A stretch of 64,000 nucleotides of DNA from Streptomyces fildesensis (GCF_016107395.1 NZ_JAAIKO010000029.1:1-64000), one strand, 5' to 3'; shown: positions 8,996 through 16,602, counted from the first letter of the stretch. Numbers and translations: made by a program. Notes: generated by a model from the letters alone, not told the origin.

Positions 8996-9870
8996 CCGAC
9001 ACCGAGGACACGGCGGAAACGAACGAGCACGGGACGTACAACGGGCTGATCGCACTGCTCGACGAGCACGGTGCGGTCTACCGGACCATCGACCACGCGC
9101 CGCAGGGTGCCACCGAGCTGGTCAGCGAGCTGCGGGGCAACGCGCTGGCGCAGGCGGCGAAATGCATCATCGTCATGGTCAAGCTCGGCAAGAAGACCAC
9201 CAAGTACGTGCTCGCCGTCGTGCCCGGTGACCGGCGGCTGGACCTCGGCGCGGTGAAGGCGCTGTTCGGCGGGACGTACATCTCGTTCGCGCCGAAGGAG
9301 ACCGCCGAGCGGCTGGCCGGGAGTGTCAGCGGCACCGTGCTGCCGTTCTCGTTCGACGAGAAGCTGGAGCTCATCGTGGACCCGGCGCTGCTGCACCACG
9401 ATGAGATCTTCTTCAACGCGGCCCGGCTGGACCGTTCCCTGGCGCTCTCGGCCAAGGACTACGCGGAGATCGCCGCGCCGCGCGTCGAATCCATCACGGA
9501 GGCACCGGCCGTCCCGGGCGGGAAGCGCAATATCGACACCGTCATGGACGCCGTCCCCGAGAAGTGGTTGCCGCACGTCCTGGCCCAGGTGAACGACTAC
9601 GACGTCAAGGTCGCCAACGTCGAGGGCGAGTTCTCCGAGCACCGGCACGCGGACACCGACGAGTTCTTCCTCGTCCTCGCCGGCCGGCTGCGGCTGGAAC
9701 TGCCGGACGGAACCGTCGAGCTGGGCCCGCACGAGGTGTTCACCGTGCCGCGCGGCACCCTGCACAAGCCGGTGGCCGAGCCGGGGACCCGGATCCTGAT
9801 GTTCGAACCGCGGGGCACCGTCAACACCGGTGACGGCAACGAGGGAACGACCGGCGTCGTCCTGCCCTGA
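8992..9870 (+). CDS. YbaK/aminoacyl-tRNA deacylase domain fused to a cupin
   Basis: This 292-residue fusion has an N-terminal YbaK/EbsC-type editing domain (about residues 15-165) with the typical pattern KCIIVMVKLGKK, VLAVVPGDRRLDL and a late hydrophobic strand. Such domains hydrolyse mischarged tRNAs. Residues ~175-285 form a cupin with HRHADTDEFFLVLAGRLRLEL and FTVPRGTLHKP, giving the His/His/Glu and distal His metal-ligand pattern. The start overlaps the macrodomain gene stop by ATGA. The cupin's ligand is not predictable. The order of domains and the coupling to a PARG homologue are unusual. Confidence 0.85.
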   Translation: MTDTEDTAETNEHGTYNGLIALLDEHGAVYRTIDHAPQGATELVSELRGNALAQAAKCIIVMVKLGKKTTKYVLAVVPGDRRLDLGAVKALFGGTYISFAPKETAERLAGSVSGTVLPFSFDEKLELIVDPALLHHDEIFFNAARLDRSLALSAKDYAEIAAPRVESITEAPAVPGGKRNIDTVMDAVPEKWLPHVLAQVNDYDVKVANVEGEFSEHRHADTDEFFLVLAGRLRLELPDGTVELGPHEVFTVPRGTLHKPVAEPGTRILMFEPRGTVNTGDGNEGTTGVVLP

Positions 9871-9978
9871 CCATCCGTCCCCCGCGCCGCGCACCGTCCC
9901 ACGCCCGGTCCCCGCGCCGCCTCCCGCAGCGGTCCCACAGCCGCTTCTCGCGGTGCGGGACCGGCCCGTCGGGGGCTC

Positions 9979-10584
9979 TCAACGGCTGCCCGCCCCGGCG
10001 TCGCCCCGGCCGTGCAGGAACAGGGCGCGGCTCAGGCAGCCCACGGCCACCGTGGACGCCGCCGTACGCACCATGTTGAGCGCGATCCAGGTGTTCTCGA
10101 ACTTGGCGCGCACCGCGGCCAGATCGCGGATGTGCGCGGGGTCGCCGGCCTTCGCGAGCTCGTCGTTGAGCGGGATGTTCGCGCCCATCGTGACGAGGAG
10201 CGCCACGACGTACAGCGCCACCGACGCCAGCACCCAGCCGAACACGGCGCGCCGCCCCAACCGCCGCTGCTGGAAGGCCGCGACGCCCGTCAGCACCAGG
10301 GCGCCGAAGAACGCGAGGAAGAACACCGGGTTCTCGATGGCCACGTTGATGTTCTGCATCGCGCCGATGAATGTCCGGTCGTCACCGCGGCCCAGGCCCG
10401 GCATAACCGCGACGTCGAAGCTGAAGAAGACACCCGCCATGAGTGCCGTGGCGACGGTGGCGGCGCCCAGCACCGGGCCGGCCGCGCTCTTGCGGGCGGG
10501 GACCGGAAGCGCCGGGTGGTGCAGCGGAGCCTGGGGCGTCGGGTGGATGTTCGGGGCGCCGTTGGTGTGGTGGGCAGCACTCAT
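9979..10584 (-). CDS. DUF1772 (anthrone oxygenase-like) membrane protein
   Basis: This 201-residue integral membrane protein matches the DUF1772 family. It has a 40-residue soluble N-terminus rich in His and Pro, then four hydrophobic segments, with the family-like motifs GVFFSFDVAVMPGL, AMQNINVAI and NIPLNDEL. Some fungal relatives are anthrone oxygenases, but most bacterial members have no known function. The start at 10584 is favoured over an in-frame upstream ATG because GGAGAA lies about ten bases before it. It points away from the lectin gene, with a terminator between them. Confidence 0.82.
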   Translation of the reverse strand: MSAAHHTNGAPNIHPTPQAPLHHPALPVPARKSAAGPVLGAATVATALMAGVFFSFDVAVMPGLGRGDDRTFIGAMQNINVAIENPVFFLAFFGALVLTGVAAFQQRRLGRRAVFGWVLASVALYVVALLVTMGANIPLNDELAKAGDPAHIRDLAAVRAKFENTWIALNMVRTAASTVAVGCLSRALFLHGRGDAGAGSR

Positions 10585-10697
10585 CGCTTCGCTTCTCCCT
10601 GCGGGGTGTCGGACGGCTACGTTCGGCTGGTTGCTCATGGCTCCAGTCAAGTCCCCGGCGGGACTACGAACCATCGCTCAGACGCGCACCCGCATAA

Positions 10698-10731
10698 GCA
10701 ACCGTCCACGCTCGGGCTCGTGGACGGTTGC
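10698..10731 (-). terminator. Terminator after the secreted lectin gene
   Basis: A perfect 13-bp stem (10698-10710 with 10719-10731) encloses an 8-base loop. It begins 17 bases beyond the stop codon of the minus-strand lectin gene, the expected position for its terminator. Confidence 0.8.
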
Positions 10732-10748
10732 CGTCACCCCAGGATCCG

Positions 10749-12416
10749 CTACGAGGCGGTCGTGCCGTACACCTGCATCTCGTAGAGGGAGTAGCCGTAA
10801 GCGGTGCCCCGGGCAGTGCCGTTCACCCGGACGTAGCGGCCGGTGCCGGTGAGCCCGGTCAGGTCGTCGGTGGCACCGTTGCCGGTGGTGGTGGAGTAGA
10901 TCGTCGTCCAGGTCGTACCGTCAGGGGAGGTCTGGATCGTGTACGCCTTGCCGTACGCGGCCTCCCAGAGGAGCTTGACGTGGCTGACGTTCGCCGTGGC
11001 GCCCAGATCGACGCGCAGCCACTGCGGGTCGGTGCCTTCCTTGCTGGCCCACCGGGTGGCGGTGAGGTTGCCGTCGAAGGCGGCCGCCGCCGCGAAGGAT
11101 GTCGATTCGACCGAGGAGGCCGTCGCCGTCCGGCCCTGGGACAGCAGCACCGGGCCGCCGCCGGGAGCGGTGACGGTCAGTGCGTAACCCGCCGAGTGCG
11201 CGGCCGATGCCGAGGTTCCGGTGACCGTGAGCGCCGCGGAGCCGGAGGTGGCAGCGGCGTTGGCCGACACCGTCATCACCGAAGTGCCACCCGCGGTCAC
11301 CGTCGAGGGCGCGAAGCTCACACTGACACCCGACGGAGCGCCGGTGGCGGAGAGCGTCACCGGCTCCGCCGTACCGGAGGCCACCGGCACGGACACCGTC
11401 GAGGTCGTGGACGCTCCCGCGTTGACCGAACCCGCCGCCGGGTTCAGCGACAGCGAGAAGTCGTTGGTGGTGGAACCGGCTGTGAAGGCCCACTGGCTCG
11501 CGGTGCCGGAGCAGCTGCCGGCGACCACCTTGGCGCTCGAGGTCCGGAAGCACTTCTGCCCGGTCTGCATGTCGGAGATGGTGCCGTTGGGGTTGACCGA
11601 CCACTGCTGAGTCGGGCCGCCGGTGCAGGTGTTGAGGACGATGTTGCTGCCGGACGTCGCCGCGCAGAGGTTGTTGATCACCATGAAGGCGCCGTGGAAG
11701 GTGAAGCGCTGGGCCGCCGAGCCGTTGCAGGCGGCGGTCTTGAGGGCGGTGCCGGGAGTGGAGCTGTTACCGGGATCCTCCATGCACTGCGCGTTCGAGC
11801 CGTTCTTGTACTGGCCGATCGTGGTGTTGGGCTGGGCGCCGCCGTAGCACTTGCCGGTGCTGGTGTTGAAGATCGGCGTCGGGTCGTAGGGCTCGTTGGC
11901 GCCGGGGTTGACGACGACCGGTTCCATCGTCGGCGTGCTGTCCGCGTTGTAGTGCGTCAACGCGTCCTCACAGTCGATGGCGTTCATCGCGTTGCCGCCC
12001 TTGCCGCCCAGCCACAGGTCGATGTGGTGCAGGCCGGGGCCGCCGTTGGGCCCCTCCTCGCTCCAGTCCGCCTCGCACTCCTGACAGCTGTCCTCCATGA
12101 TGAAGTACTTCCTGACCCGCTCGACCCACACCTTCGTGCCGGCCGGGAGCTCCGCCTTGGAGGTCGCGAAGGTGATCGGATCCGCGAACGTGCCGGTACC
12201 GCCGGCCGTGTCGTGGATCTGCGGGTACGAGATGTCGCCGCCGGGCGGTGTGTTGTCGTACCAGCCGTAGAACGTCAGGAACGTCTGTTGCGTCGTGGCC
12301 GCGGGGGCCGCGGAACTCGGCGCCGCGTTCACCAGTCCGGCGAACGCCGAGATGAGGACGAGACAGGCGGTCGCGAAGAACGCGACAAGAGCACGCCGAC
12401 TCATGGTGCGGCTCAT
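10749..12416 (-). CDS. Secreted lectin with beta-barrel N-domain, ricin-type and discoidin (CBM32-like) domains
   Basis: This 555-residue exported protein starts with a clear Sec signal peptide (MSRTMSRRALVAFFATACL..., cleaved near ASAAP). Residues ~45-170 form a Cys-containing domain (FYGWYDNTPPGG, GTKVWVERVRKYF, EDSCQECEADW) like the small secreted double-psi-barrel proteins of fungi and actinomycetes. A ricin-B-like lectin segment follows (QQWSVNPNGTI), then a Ser/Thr-rich Ig-like linker, then a C-terminal F5/8-type C domain (WASKEGTDPQWLRVDLG, YVRVNGT). It probably binds extracellular polysaccharide; I see no convincing glycosidase active site. The start at 12416 is set by GGAGGCACC. Confidence 0.8.
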   Translation of the reverse strand: MSRTMSRRALVAFFATACLVLISAFAGLVNAAPSSAAPAATTQQTFLTFYGWYDNTPPGGDISYPQIHDTAGGTGTFADPITFATSKAELPAGTKVWVERVRKYFIMEDSCQECEADWSEEGPNGGPGLHHIDLWLGGKGGNAMNAIDCEDALTHYNADSTPTMEPVVVNPGANEPYDPTPIFNTSTGKCYGGAQPNTTIGQYKNGSNAQCMEDPGNSSTPGTALKTAACNGSAAQRFTFHGAFMVINNLCAATSGSNIVLNTCTGGPTQQWSVNPNGTISDMQTGQKCFRTSSAKVVAGSCSGTASQWAFTAGSTTNDFSLSLNPAAGSVNAGASTTSTVSVPVASGTAEPVTLSATGAPSGVSVSFAPSTVTAGGTSVMTVSANAAATSGSAALTVTGTSASAAHSAGYALTVTAPGGGPVLLSQGRTATASSVESTSFAAAAAFDGNLTATRWASKEGTDPQWLRVDLGATANVSHVKLLWEAAYGKAYTIQTSPDGTTWTTIYSTTTGNGATDDLTGLTGTGRYVRVNGTARGTAYGYSLYEMQVYGTTAS

Positions 12417-12490
12417 GGTGCCTCCGTTGCCAGGGGGATCCAGCAGGGTCACCGCAGAGTCGGTCCGAGCACCGGCGCAAGTCAATAGTC

Positions 12491-12511
12491 TGTTAGGAAA
12501 GTTATCTAACA
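12491..12511. promoter_or_regulatory. Dyad upstream of the secreted lectin gene
   Basis: TGTTAG at 12491-12496 and CTAACA at 12506-12511 form an inverted repeat around GAAAGTTAT. The AT-rich core GTTAGGAAAGTT stands out in this GC-rich DNA. I recall similar GTTAGGAAAG-type palindromes ahead of secreted carbohydrate-active genes in streptomycetes. It lies about 75-95 bases upstream of the lectin start and is a probable operator. Confidence 0.55.
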
Positions 12512-12586
12512 ATCACTCGGTGTCCGCTGGGGACACCCAGCGGAATCAACTGGCCCGGCCCCGCCCCGTGATGACATCCTGACCGC

Positions 12587-13339
12587 GTGAACGGACCGGA
12601 GATCGACATCATTTTCGCCCCTGAGCTGCACCTCTTCGTCCCCGCGGAACGGCGTCAGGGCCCGAGCACGGTCGTCACCGACGGCACCTCGACGCTCGGC
12701 CATGTCGTCGAATCGCTCGGCGTCCCGCTCACCGAAGCGGGGCTGCTGCTCGTCGACGGCAGCGCGGTGCCCGTCTCGCACATCCCCGACGCGGGCGAGA
12801 CCGTTCACGTCCAGGCGGTCGAGCGCCCCCAGCACGTGCCGGGGGCGCCCCTGCGGTTCCTGCTCGACGTCCACCTCGGCACTCTCGCGCGGCGACTGCG
12901 CCTGCTGGGCGTCGACGCCGCCTACGAGAACGAGGACATCGGCGACCCCGCGCTGGCCACGCTCTCCGCGAAGGAGCAGCGCGTCATGCTCTCCCGCGAC
13001 CGGGGGCTGCTCCGGCGGCGGGAGATCTGGGCCGGGGCGTACATCTACAGCGACCGCCCCGAGGATCAACTCCGCGACGTCCTGCAGCGCTTCGCGCCCG
13101 CGCTCACCCCGTGGTCCCGGTGCGTGGCCTGCAACGGCCCGCTAGCCAACGCCGACAAGGAGTCGGTCCAGGACCAGCTGCGGCACGGCACGCAGCGCTC
13201 GTACGACGTCTTCGCGCAGTGCGCCGCCTGCGAGCGGGTGTACTGGCGGGGTGCGCACCACGCCCGCCTGGAGGCGATCGTCGAGGAGGCACTGCGCGAG
13301 TTCGGCGGCGCGGCCGCCCGAGACCGGCGCTTCGCCTAG
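12587..13339 (+). CDS. Mut7-C RNase-domain protein with ubiquitin-like N-domain
   Basis: This 250-residue protein has two recognisable parts. Residues 1-85 look like a ThiS/MoaD-type beta-grasp domain associated with Mut7-C. Residues ~88-240 are the Mut7-C domain, a PIN-like fold, with RFLLDVHLGTLARRLRLLGVDA, the conserved acidic residues and VMLSRDRGLL. It also has a zinc ribbon made by C-x2-C (RCVACNG) and a second pair (QCAACERVYWRG). Family members are thought to act on RNA. Translation starts at GTG 12587. The TAG stop forms the left boundary of the small inserted element. Confidence 0.88.
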   Translation: MNGPEIDIIFAPELHLFVPAERRQGPSTVVTDGTSTLGHVVESLGVPLTEAGLLLVDGSAVPVSHIPDAGETVHVQAVERPQHVPGAPLRFLLDVHLGTLARRLRLLGVDAAYENEDIGDPALATLSAKEQRVMLSRDRGLLRRREIWAGAYIYSDRPEDQLRDVLQRFAPALTPWSRCVACNGPLANADKESVQDQLRHGTQRSYDVFAQCAACERVYWRGAHHARLEAIVEEALREFGGAAARDRRFA

Positions 13340-13513
13340 GGCGTGTTGCGAAAGTCCCGCCTGGCCCACGACGCCTGGCACGCGCACTCGCCGCGTTGTC
13401 GGGCTCGTCCACCTACGTCCAGTACGAGGACGACCCTCCGCCATGCGAGCGCACCCACCAGACGCCGTGGGCCACGCCCTCCGGGCGAACGCCGCTCCTT
13501 CCGAAACACGCCC
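13339..13513. mobile_element. MITE-like element, 175 bp, with terminal inverted repeats
   Basis: The ends GGGCGTGTTGCGAAAG (13339-13354) and the reverse complement of 13498-13513 (GGGCGTGTTTCGGAAG) match at 14 of 16 positions. Each end abuts TA within CTAG (13336-13339 and 13513-13516), which fits a TA duplication at a CTAG target as made by IS630-type transposases. There is no open transposase gene inside. The element separates two convergent genes, and its flanking CTAGs supply both of their TAG stop codons. Confidence 0.65.
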
Positions 13514-13938
13514 TAGTCGGCCACGCCCCTGACCGCGATGACCTTGTCGATGTGCACGCGTACGAGGAGTTCACCCGGGACGCCGTTGCGGGCGCCGTAC
13601 ACCTCGGCCTGCTCGGGGCCCATGTAGCGATGGGCGATACGGGTCGCCCAGTCGCGGACCTCCGGCAGCTCCTCGCTGATCCGGGCCTTGCCCTCGATGA
13701 CCACGAACGAGAACGGCGGACGGTCGTCGTCGACGCAGATGCTCACCCGGCCGTCACGGGCGAGGTTGCGGCCCTTGACGGTCGCCTTGCCGGTGTTGAG
13801 GACCAGGTCGTCCCCATCGAGGAGGAACCAGACCGGCGCGAGGTGCGGGCGCCCGTCGGCGCGGACGGTGGCGAGCTTGCCGGTACGGGTTCCCTCGCTG
13901 ATGAATGCGCGCCATTCGGCGTCGATCATGGTGGCCAT
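13513..13938 (-). CDS. PPOX-class F420-dependent oxidoreductase-like protein
   Basis: This 141-residue protein belongs to the pyridoxamine-5'-phosphate-oxidase-like split-barrel family, in the subgroup usually annotated as F420-dependent. It has GTRTGKLATVRADGRPHLAPVW at the N-terminus, LNTGKATVKGRNLARDGRVSICVD in the middle and RYMGPEQAE near the C-terminus. The start at MATMIDAEW is chosen by the usual N-terminus of relatives; an ATG nine bases upstream is possible. A LacI-type operator lies about 85 bases upstream, so the downstream LacI protein may control it. Its substrate is unknown. Confidence 0.85.
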   Translation of the reverse strand: MATMIDAEWRAFISEGTRTGKLATVRADGRPHLAPVWFLLDGDDLVLNTGKATVKGRNLARDGRVSICVDDDRPPFSFVVIEGKARISEELPEVRDWATRIAHRYMGPEQAEVYGARNGVPGELLVRVHIDKVIAVRGVAD

Positions 13939-14021
13939 GCCACCCATGGTGCCCGAAGGGGGCCGGCTCCCGGCACAGGACGCCCCGGCGTCGGGTTCCC
14001 GGCAGATCCTGCCCGATGGAT

Positions 14022-14037
14022 TGGAGAGCGCTCTCCA
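14022..14037. promoter_or_regulatory. LacI-type operator upstream of the PPOX gene
   Basis: TGGAGAGCGCTCTCCA is a perfect 16-bp palindrome with the central CG typical of LacI-family sites. Its 14-bp core is identical to the palindrome in the lacI-like gene's own promoter (15147-15160). It lies 84 bases upstream of the PPOX start and just past the end of the LacI gene. Confidence 0.7.
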
Positions 14038-14068
14038 GCGCACTGAGTCGGGACGTGGGCCCGAGATC

Positions 14069-15124
14069 TCAGGCGGACTGCCGGATGACGAGGGTCGGTT
14101 CGAAGATGACGGAGGTGATGCGCTGCTGTGGTGTGGTGATGCGGTCCAGGAGGAGACGGGCCATTTCACCTGCCATGTCTTCCACGGGCTGGCGAATGGT
14201 GGTGAGTGCGGGGCGTGACGCGGTGGCGGCGCTGCTGTCGTCGAAGCCGATGACCTTGACGTCGTCGGGAACGTGGCGGCCGTGGTCGCGCAGAACGAGC
14301 AGGGCGCCCTGGGCCATCAGGTCGTTGGCGGCGAAGACCCCGTCGAGGCGGGGATGTTCGGCCAGCAGGCGTTCCATCGCGGCCTCGCCGCTGCCCTGGG
14401 TGAAGTTGCCCTCCGCGCACGGCACATAGGGGAAGCCGTGGCGGGCCATCGCCTCGCGGAAGCCGGTCAGCCGGTCCTGACTGGCCGGGACGTCCAGCGG
14501 ACCGGAGATCGTCACCACCTCCCGGCAGCCGCGCTCCACCAGCCGGTCGGCCGCCAGCCGGGCCCCGTCCTGATGCGCGACATCGACATAGCTGATCGGG
14601 ATCGGCCGGGCCGGCCGGGCGAACAGCACCGCGGGCACCCCCGCCTCGGTGATCTGCTCCGGCAGCGGGTCGCCCGCATGCGTGGACACCACCATCGCCC
14701 CGTCGGCGTTGCCCTGCCGCAGATACGCCACCACCTGGTCGCGCGCCGTGCCGGTCTCGGCCAGCATCAGCACCGGATGCATTCCCAACGGCCGCAAGAA
14801 CCCCACCACACCACTGACCACCCGGCCGAAGAAGGGGTCGACGAACACCTCGCTCCGCACCGCGTCGTCCGGCCCGGGACCGCCCGCACCGGACACCACC
14901 AGCGCGATGGCCCCGGTACGCCGGGTCACGAGCGACCGGGCCGCGGTGTTGGGCACGTAGCCGGTCGCGGCGATGGCCTGGCGGACCGTCTCCTGGATGG
15001 CCGGGTCGACATTGCGGGTCCCGTTGATGACCCGGGAGACCGTCGCACGCGAGACACCCGCCACGCGGGCCACATCCTCCAGCGTGGGAGGTCCCGAAAG
15101 TGCCGGTCGGAGGACTTCGCTCAT
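14069..15124 (-). CDS. LacI-family transcriptional regulator
   Basis: This 351-residue repressor has an N-terminal LacI helix-turn-helix (TLEDVARVAGVSRATVSRVINGTRNV, about residues 13-38) with the hinge helix PNTAARSLV. A periplasmic-binding-protein-like sugar domain follows (FVDPFFGRVVSGV, DGAMVVSTHAGD, DGVFAANDLMAQGAL, VIGFDDSS). TATAAA lies 8-13 bases before the ATG on the minus strand, which would place the transcription start at the ATG and make the message leaderless. The operator at 15147-15160 then sits between the -35 and -10 regions, implying autoregulation. The sugar effector is unknown. Confidence 0.92.
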   Translation of the reverse strand: MSEVLRPALSGPPTLEDVARVAGVSRATVSRVINGTRNVDPAIQETVRQAIAATGYVPNTAARSLVTRRTGAIALVVSGAGGPGPDDAVRSEVFVDPFFGRVVSGVVGFLRPLGMHPVLMLAETGTARDQVVAYLRQGNADGAMVVSTHAGDPLPEQITEAGVPAVLFARPARPIPISYVDVAHQDGARLAADRLVERGCREVVTISGPLDVPASQDRLTGFREAMARHGFPYVPCAEGNFTQGSGEAAMERLLAEHPRLDGVFAANDLMAQGALLVLRDHGRHVPDDVKVIGFDDSSAATASRPALTTIRQPVEDMAGEMARLLLDRITTPQQRITSVIFEPTLVIRQSA

Positions 15125-15146
15125 GTCGGTCTTTATAGCACGCCCG

Positions 15147-15160
15147 GGAGAGCGCTCTCC
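15147..15160. promoter_or_regulatory. LacI-type operator in the regulator's own promoter
   Basis: GGAGAGCGCTCTCC is a perfect 14-bp palindrome upstream of the LacI start. It lies just upstream of a TATAAA-like -10 element, so binding would block transcription. The same core occurs at 14023-14036. Confidence 0.75.
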
Positions 15161-15327
15161 AGGAGTCACCACCCGGGAGCCGTCAGCGTATCGAACACCG
15201 CACCCCACCGCCCCCGCCTCGGCGCATTGGGACCTCCTCGCGCCGCATGCCGCGTCGATCTTGCACCGCCGCCGCACGGCTGGCAGGGTCGGCAGTCGGT
15301 GAACCATGGACACGGGGGCTGGAAACG

Positions 15328-15795
15328 GTGAGCGGTTCGCAGTGGCCGGCAGCGGTCGAAGAGGGCCTGTACCGCGTGCGCAACGTGGGCAGCGGCCTGT
15401 TGCTGGAGGTCGCCGACGGCCGCAGGAACAGCGGCGCCAACGTCCAGCAGGGCGTGGAGAACGGAACCGACGCGCAGCTCTGGCGGGTGCTCCCGATCCA
15501 CGAAGGCAGCGCGCTCTACCACCTCGAGAACGTCCGGAGCGGCAAACGGCTCGACGTGGCGGGCGCCGCCACCGAGAACGGGGTGAACGTCCAGCAGTGG
15601 CGGCCCAACAACTTCGGCGCCCAGGAATGGCTGATCGAGCAGCACCTCGACGCACCCGGCACCGTCACCCTCGTGAGCGGCATCAGCGGCAAGACGCTGG
15701 AGGTCGCCGACGGCAGCAAGGAGGACGGCGCGAACGTTCAGCAGTGGGAGGACCAGGACGTCGCCTCCCAGTGGTGGACGCTGGAGCCGCAGTAA
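15328..15795 (+). CDS. Ricin-type beta-trefoil lectin, cytoplasmic
   Basis: This 155-residue protein is a complete beta-trefoil made of three repeats, each ending in a pattern like NVQQGVENGTDAQLWRV, NVQQWRPNNFGAQEWLI and NVQQWEDQDVASQWWTL (QxW-type). Each repeat also has an SGLLLEVADG/SGKRLDVAGA/SGKTLEVADG segment. No signal peptide is present with the GTG start at 15328, which follows GGAAACG, nor with longer in-frame starts. The fold usually binds carbohydrate, but no enzymatic domain is attached. A cytoplasmic lectin of this size has no assigned function that I know. Confidence 0.78.
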   Translation: MSGSQWPAAVEEGLYRVRNVGSGLLLEVADGRRNSGANVQQGVENGTDAQLWRVLPIHEGSALYHLENVRSGKRLDVAGAATENGVNVQQWRPNNFGAQEWLIEQHLDAPGTVTLVSGISGKTLEVADGSKEDGANVQQWEDQDVASQWWTLEPQ

Positions 15796-15899
15796 CCTCC
15801 GGGATCTTCGATCACACAAAGTGAACGATCGTCGCTTTGAGCGAGTTCCCGGATCGGGAATGTGCGGGCGGTGGGTCGCGTTGAGACGAGCAGATACCG

Positions 15900-15920
15900 A
15901 ATGACAATGACAATCATTAC
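15900..15920 (+). promoter_or_regulatory. Zur-like box upstream of rpmG2
   Basis: The AT-rich sequence ATGACAATGACAATCATTAC contains the dyad AATGA-CAA-TCATT (15906-15918). This resembles actinobacterial Zur boxes (TGA-A-AT-ATT-TCA type). It lies about 40 bases upstream of a zinc-free L33 paralogue, the standard target class for Zur. The next gene, L31 type B, is of the same class. Confidence 0.6.
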
Positions 15921-15960
15921 GTTCGGTGTCCTGGAGACCACCGCATTGGAAGGGAATTCC

Positions 15961-16125
15961 ATGGCACGCAATGACGCCCGTCCGGTCATCACTCTGCGTT
16001 CGACGGCCGGCACCGGTCAGAGCTACGTCACGCGCAAGAACCGTCGCAACAACCCCGACCGTCTGGTGCTGCGCAAGTACGACCCGGCCGCCGGACAGCA
16101 CGTCCTCTTCCGCGAGGAGCGCTGA
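15961..16125 (+). CDS. rpmG: 50S ribosomal protein L33, zinc-independent paralogue
   Basis: This 54-residue protein is L33 of the large ribosomal subunit. The typical RPVITLRSTAGTGQSYVTRKNRRNNPDRL... pattern is present. It lacks the two CxxC motifs of the zinc-binding form, so it is the C-minus paralogue that replaces the zinc form under zinc limitation. GGAAGGGAA precedes the ATG. A Zur-like box lies upstream, and a second zinc-free ribosomal gene follows 109 bases downstream. Confidence 0.94.
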   Translation: MARNDARPVITLRSTAGTGQSYVTRKNRRNNPDRLVLRKYDPAAGQHVLFREER

Positions 16126-16234
16126 CCGCACGGATCAGCCGGATCACGCGAACACCGCGGATCAGGCCGCGCGCATCCCGCCGGCAACGAGGACCGGCCG
16201 CCCCACCCGTTCCGCACAACGGAAGGTATCTCCC

Positions 16235-16504
16235 ATGAAGTTCGGCATCCACCCCGTCTCCCGCCCGGTCGTCTTCCGCGACCGTTCAGCGGACTTCGCA
16301 TTCCTGACGCGTTCGACCGCGGGCAGTGACAAGACCGTGGAGTGGGAGGACGGCAGCACCTACCCCGTCGTCGACGTGGAGACGTCCTCGGCGAGCCACC
16401 CGTTCTACACGGGCACGTCCCGCGTGCTGGACACCGCGGGCCGCGTCGAGCGCTTCGAGCGCCGGTACGGTTCGCCCTCGTCCGGCGCGGGCTCCGCGAA
16501 GTAA
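16235..16504 (+). CDS. rpmE2: 50S ribosomal protein L31 type B, zinc-independent
   Basis: This 89-residue protein is the type B (YkgM-like) form of L31. It begins MKFGIHPVSRPVVFRD and has the type B core SHPFYTGTSRVLDTAGRVERFERRYG. It has no cysteine ligands, unlike zinc-binding L31. GGAAGG lies upstream of the ATG. Its position downstream of the zinc-free L33 and a Zur-like box places it in the zinc-starvation response. A strong terminator follows. Confidence 0.95.
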   Translation: MKFGIHPVSRPVVFRDRSADFAFLTRSTAGSDKTVEWEDGSTYPVVDVETSSASHPFYTGTSRVLDTAGRVERFERRYGSPSSGAGSAK

Positions 16505-16521
16505 GCACCACGCACCCACGA

Positions 16522-16560
16522 GGGGGCGGTACCGCCGGTATTCCTGGCGGTACCGCCCCC
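16522..16560 (+). terminator. Terminator after rpmE2
   Basis: A perfect 15-bp stem (16522-16536 with 16546-16560) encloses a 9-base loop. It begins 18 bases after the rpmE2 stop and is well placed to serve the convergent VOC gene as well. Confidence 0.85.
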
Positions 16561-16602
16561 TCCCCCGTTCGCGGTTCCCTCCGCGGGTCCCTTGCGCGGT
16601 CC

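Noticed and set aside
9830..10852. Plus-strand open frame opposite the DUF1772 gene
   Set aside because: Its protein is Arg/Pro/Ser-rich with no fold features; the minus-strand frame has membrane segments and a ribosome site.
15818..15840. AAAGTGAACGATCGTCGCTTT-like dyad after the ricin-type gene
   Set aside because: It is imperfect by one base and has no clear gene or promoter beside it; kept only as a weak terminator or operator possibility.
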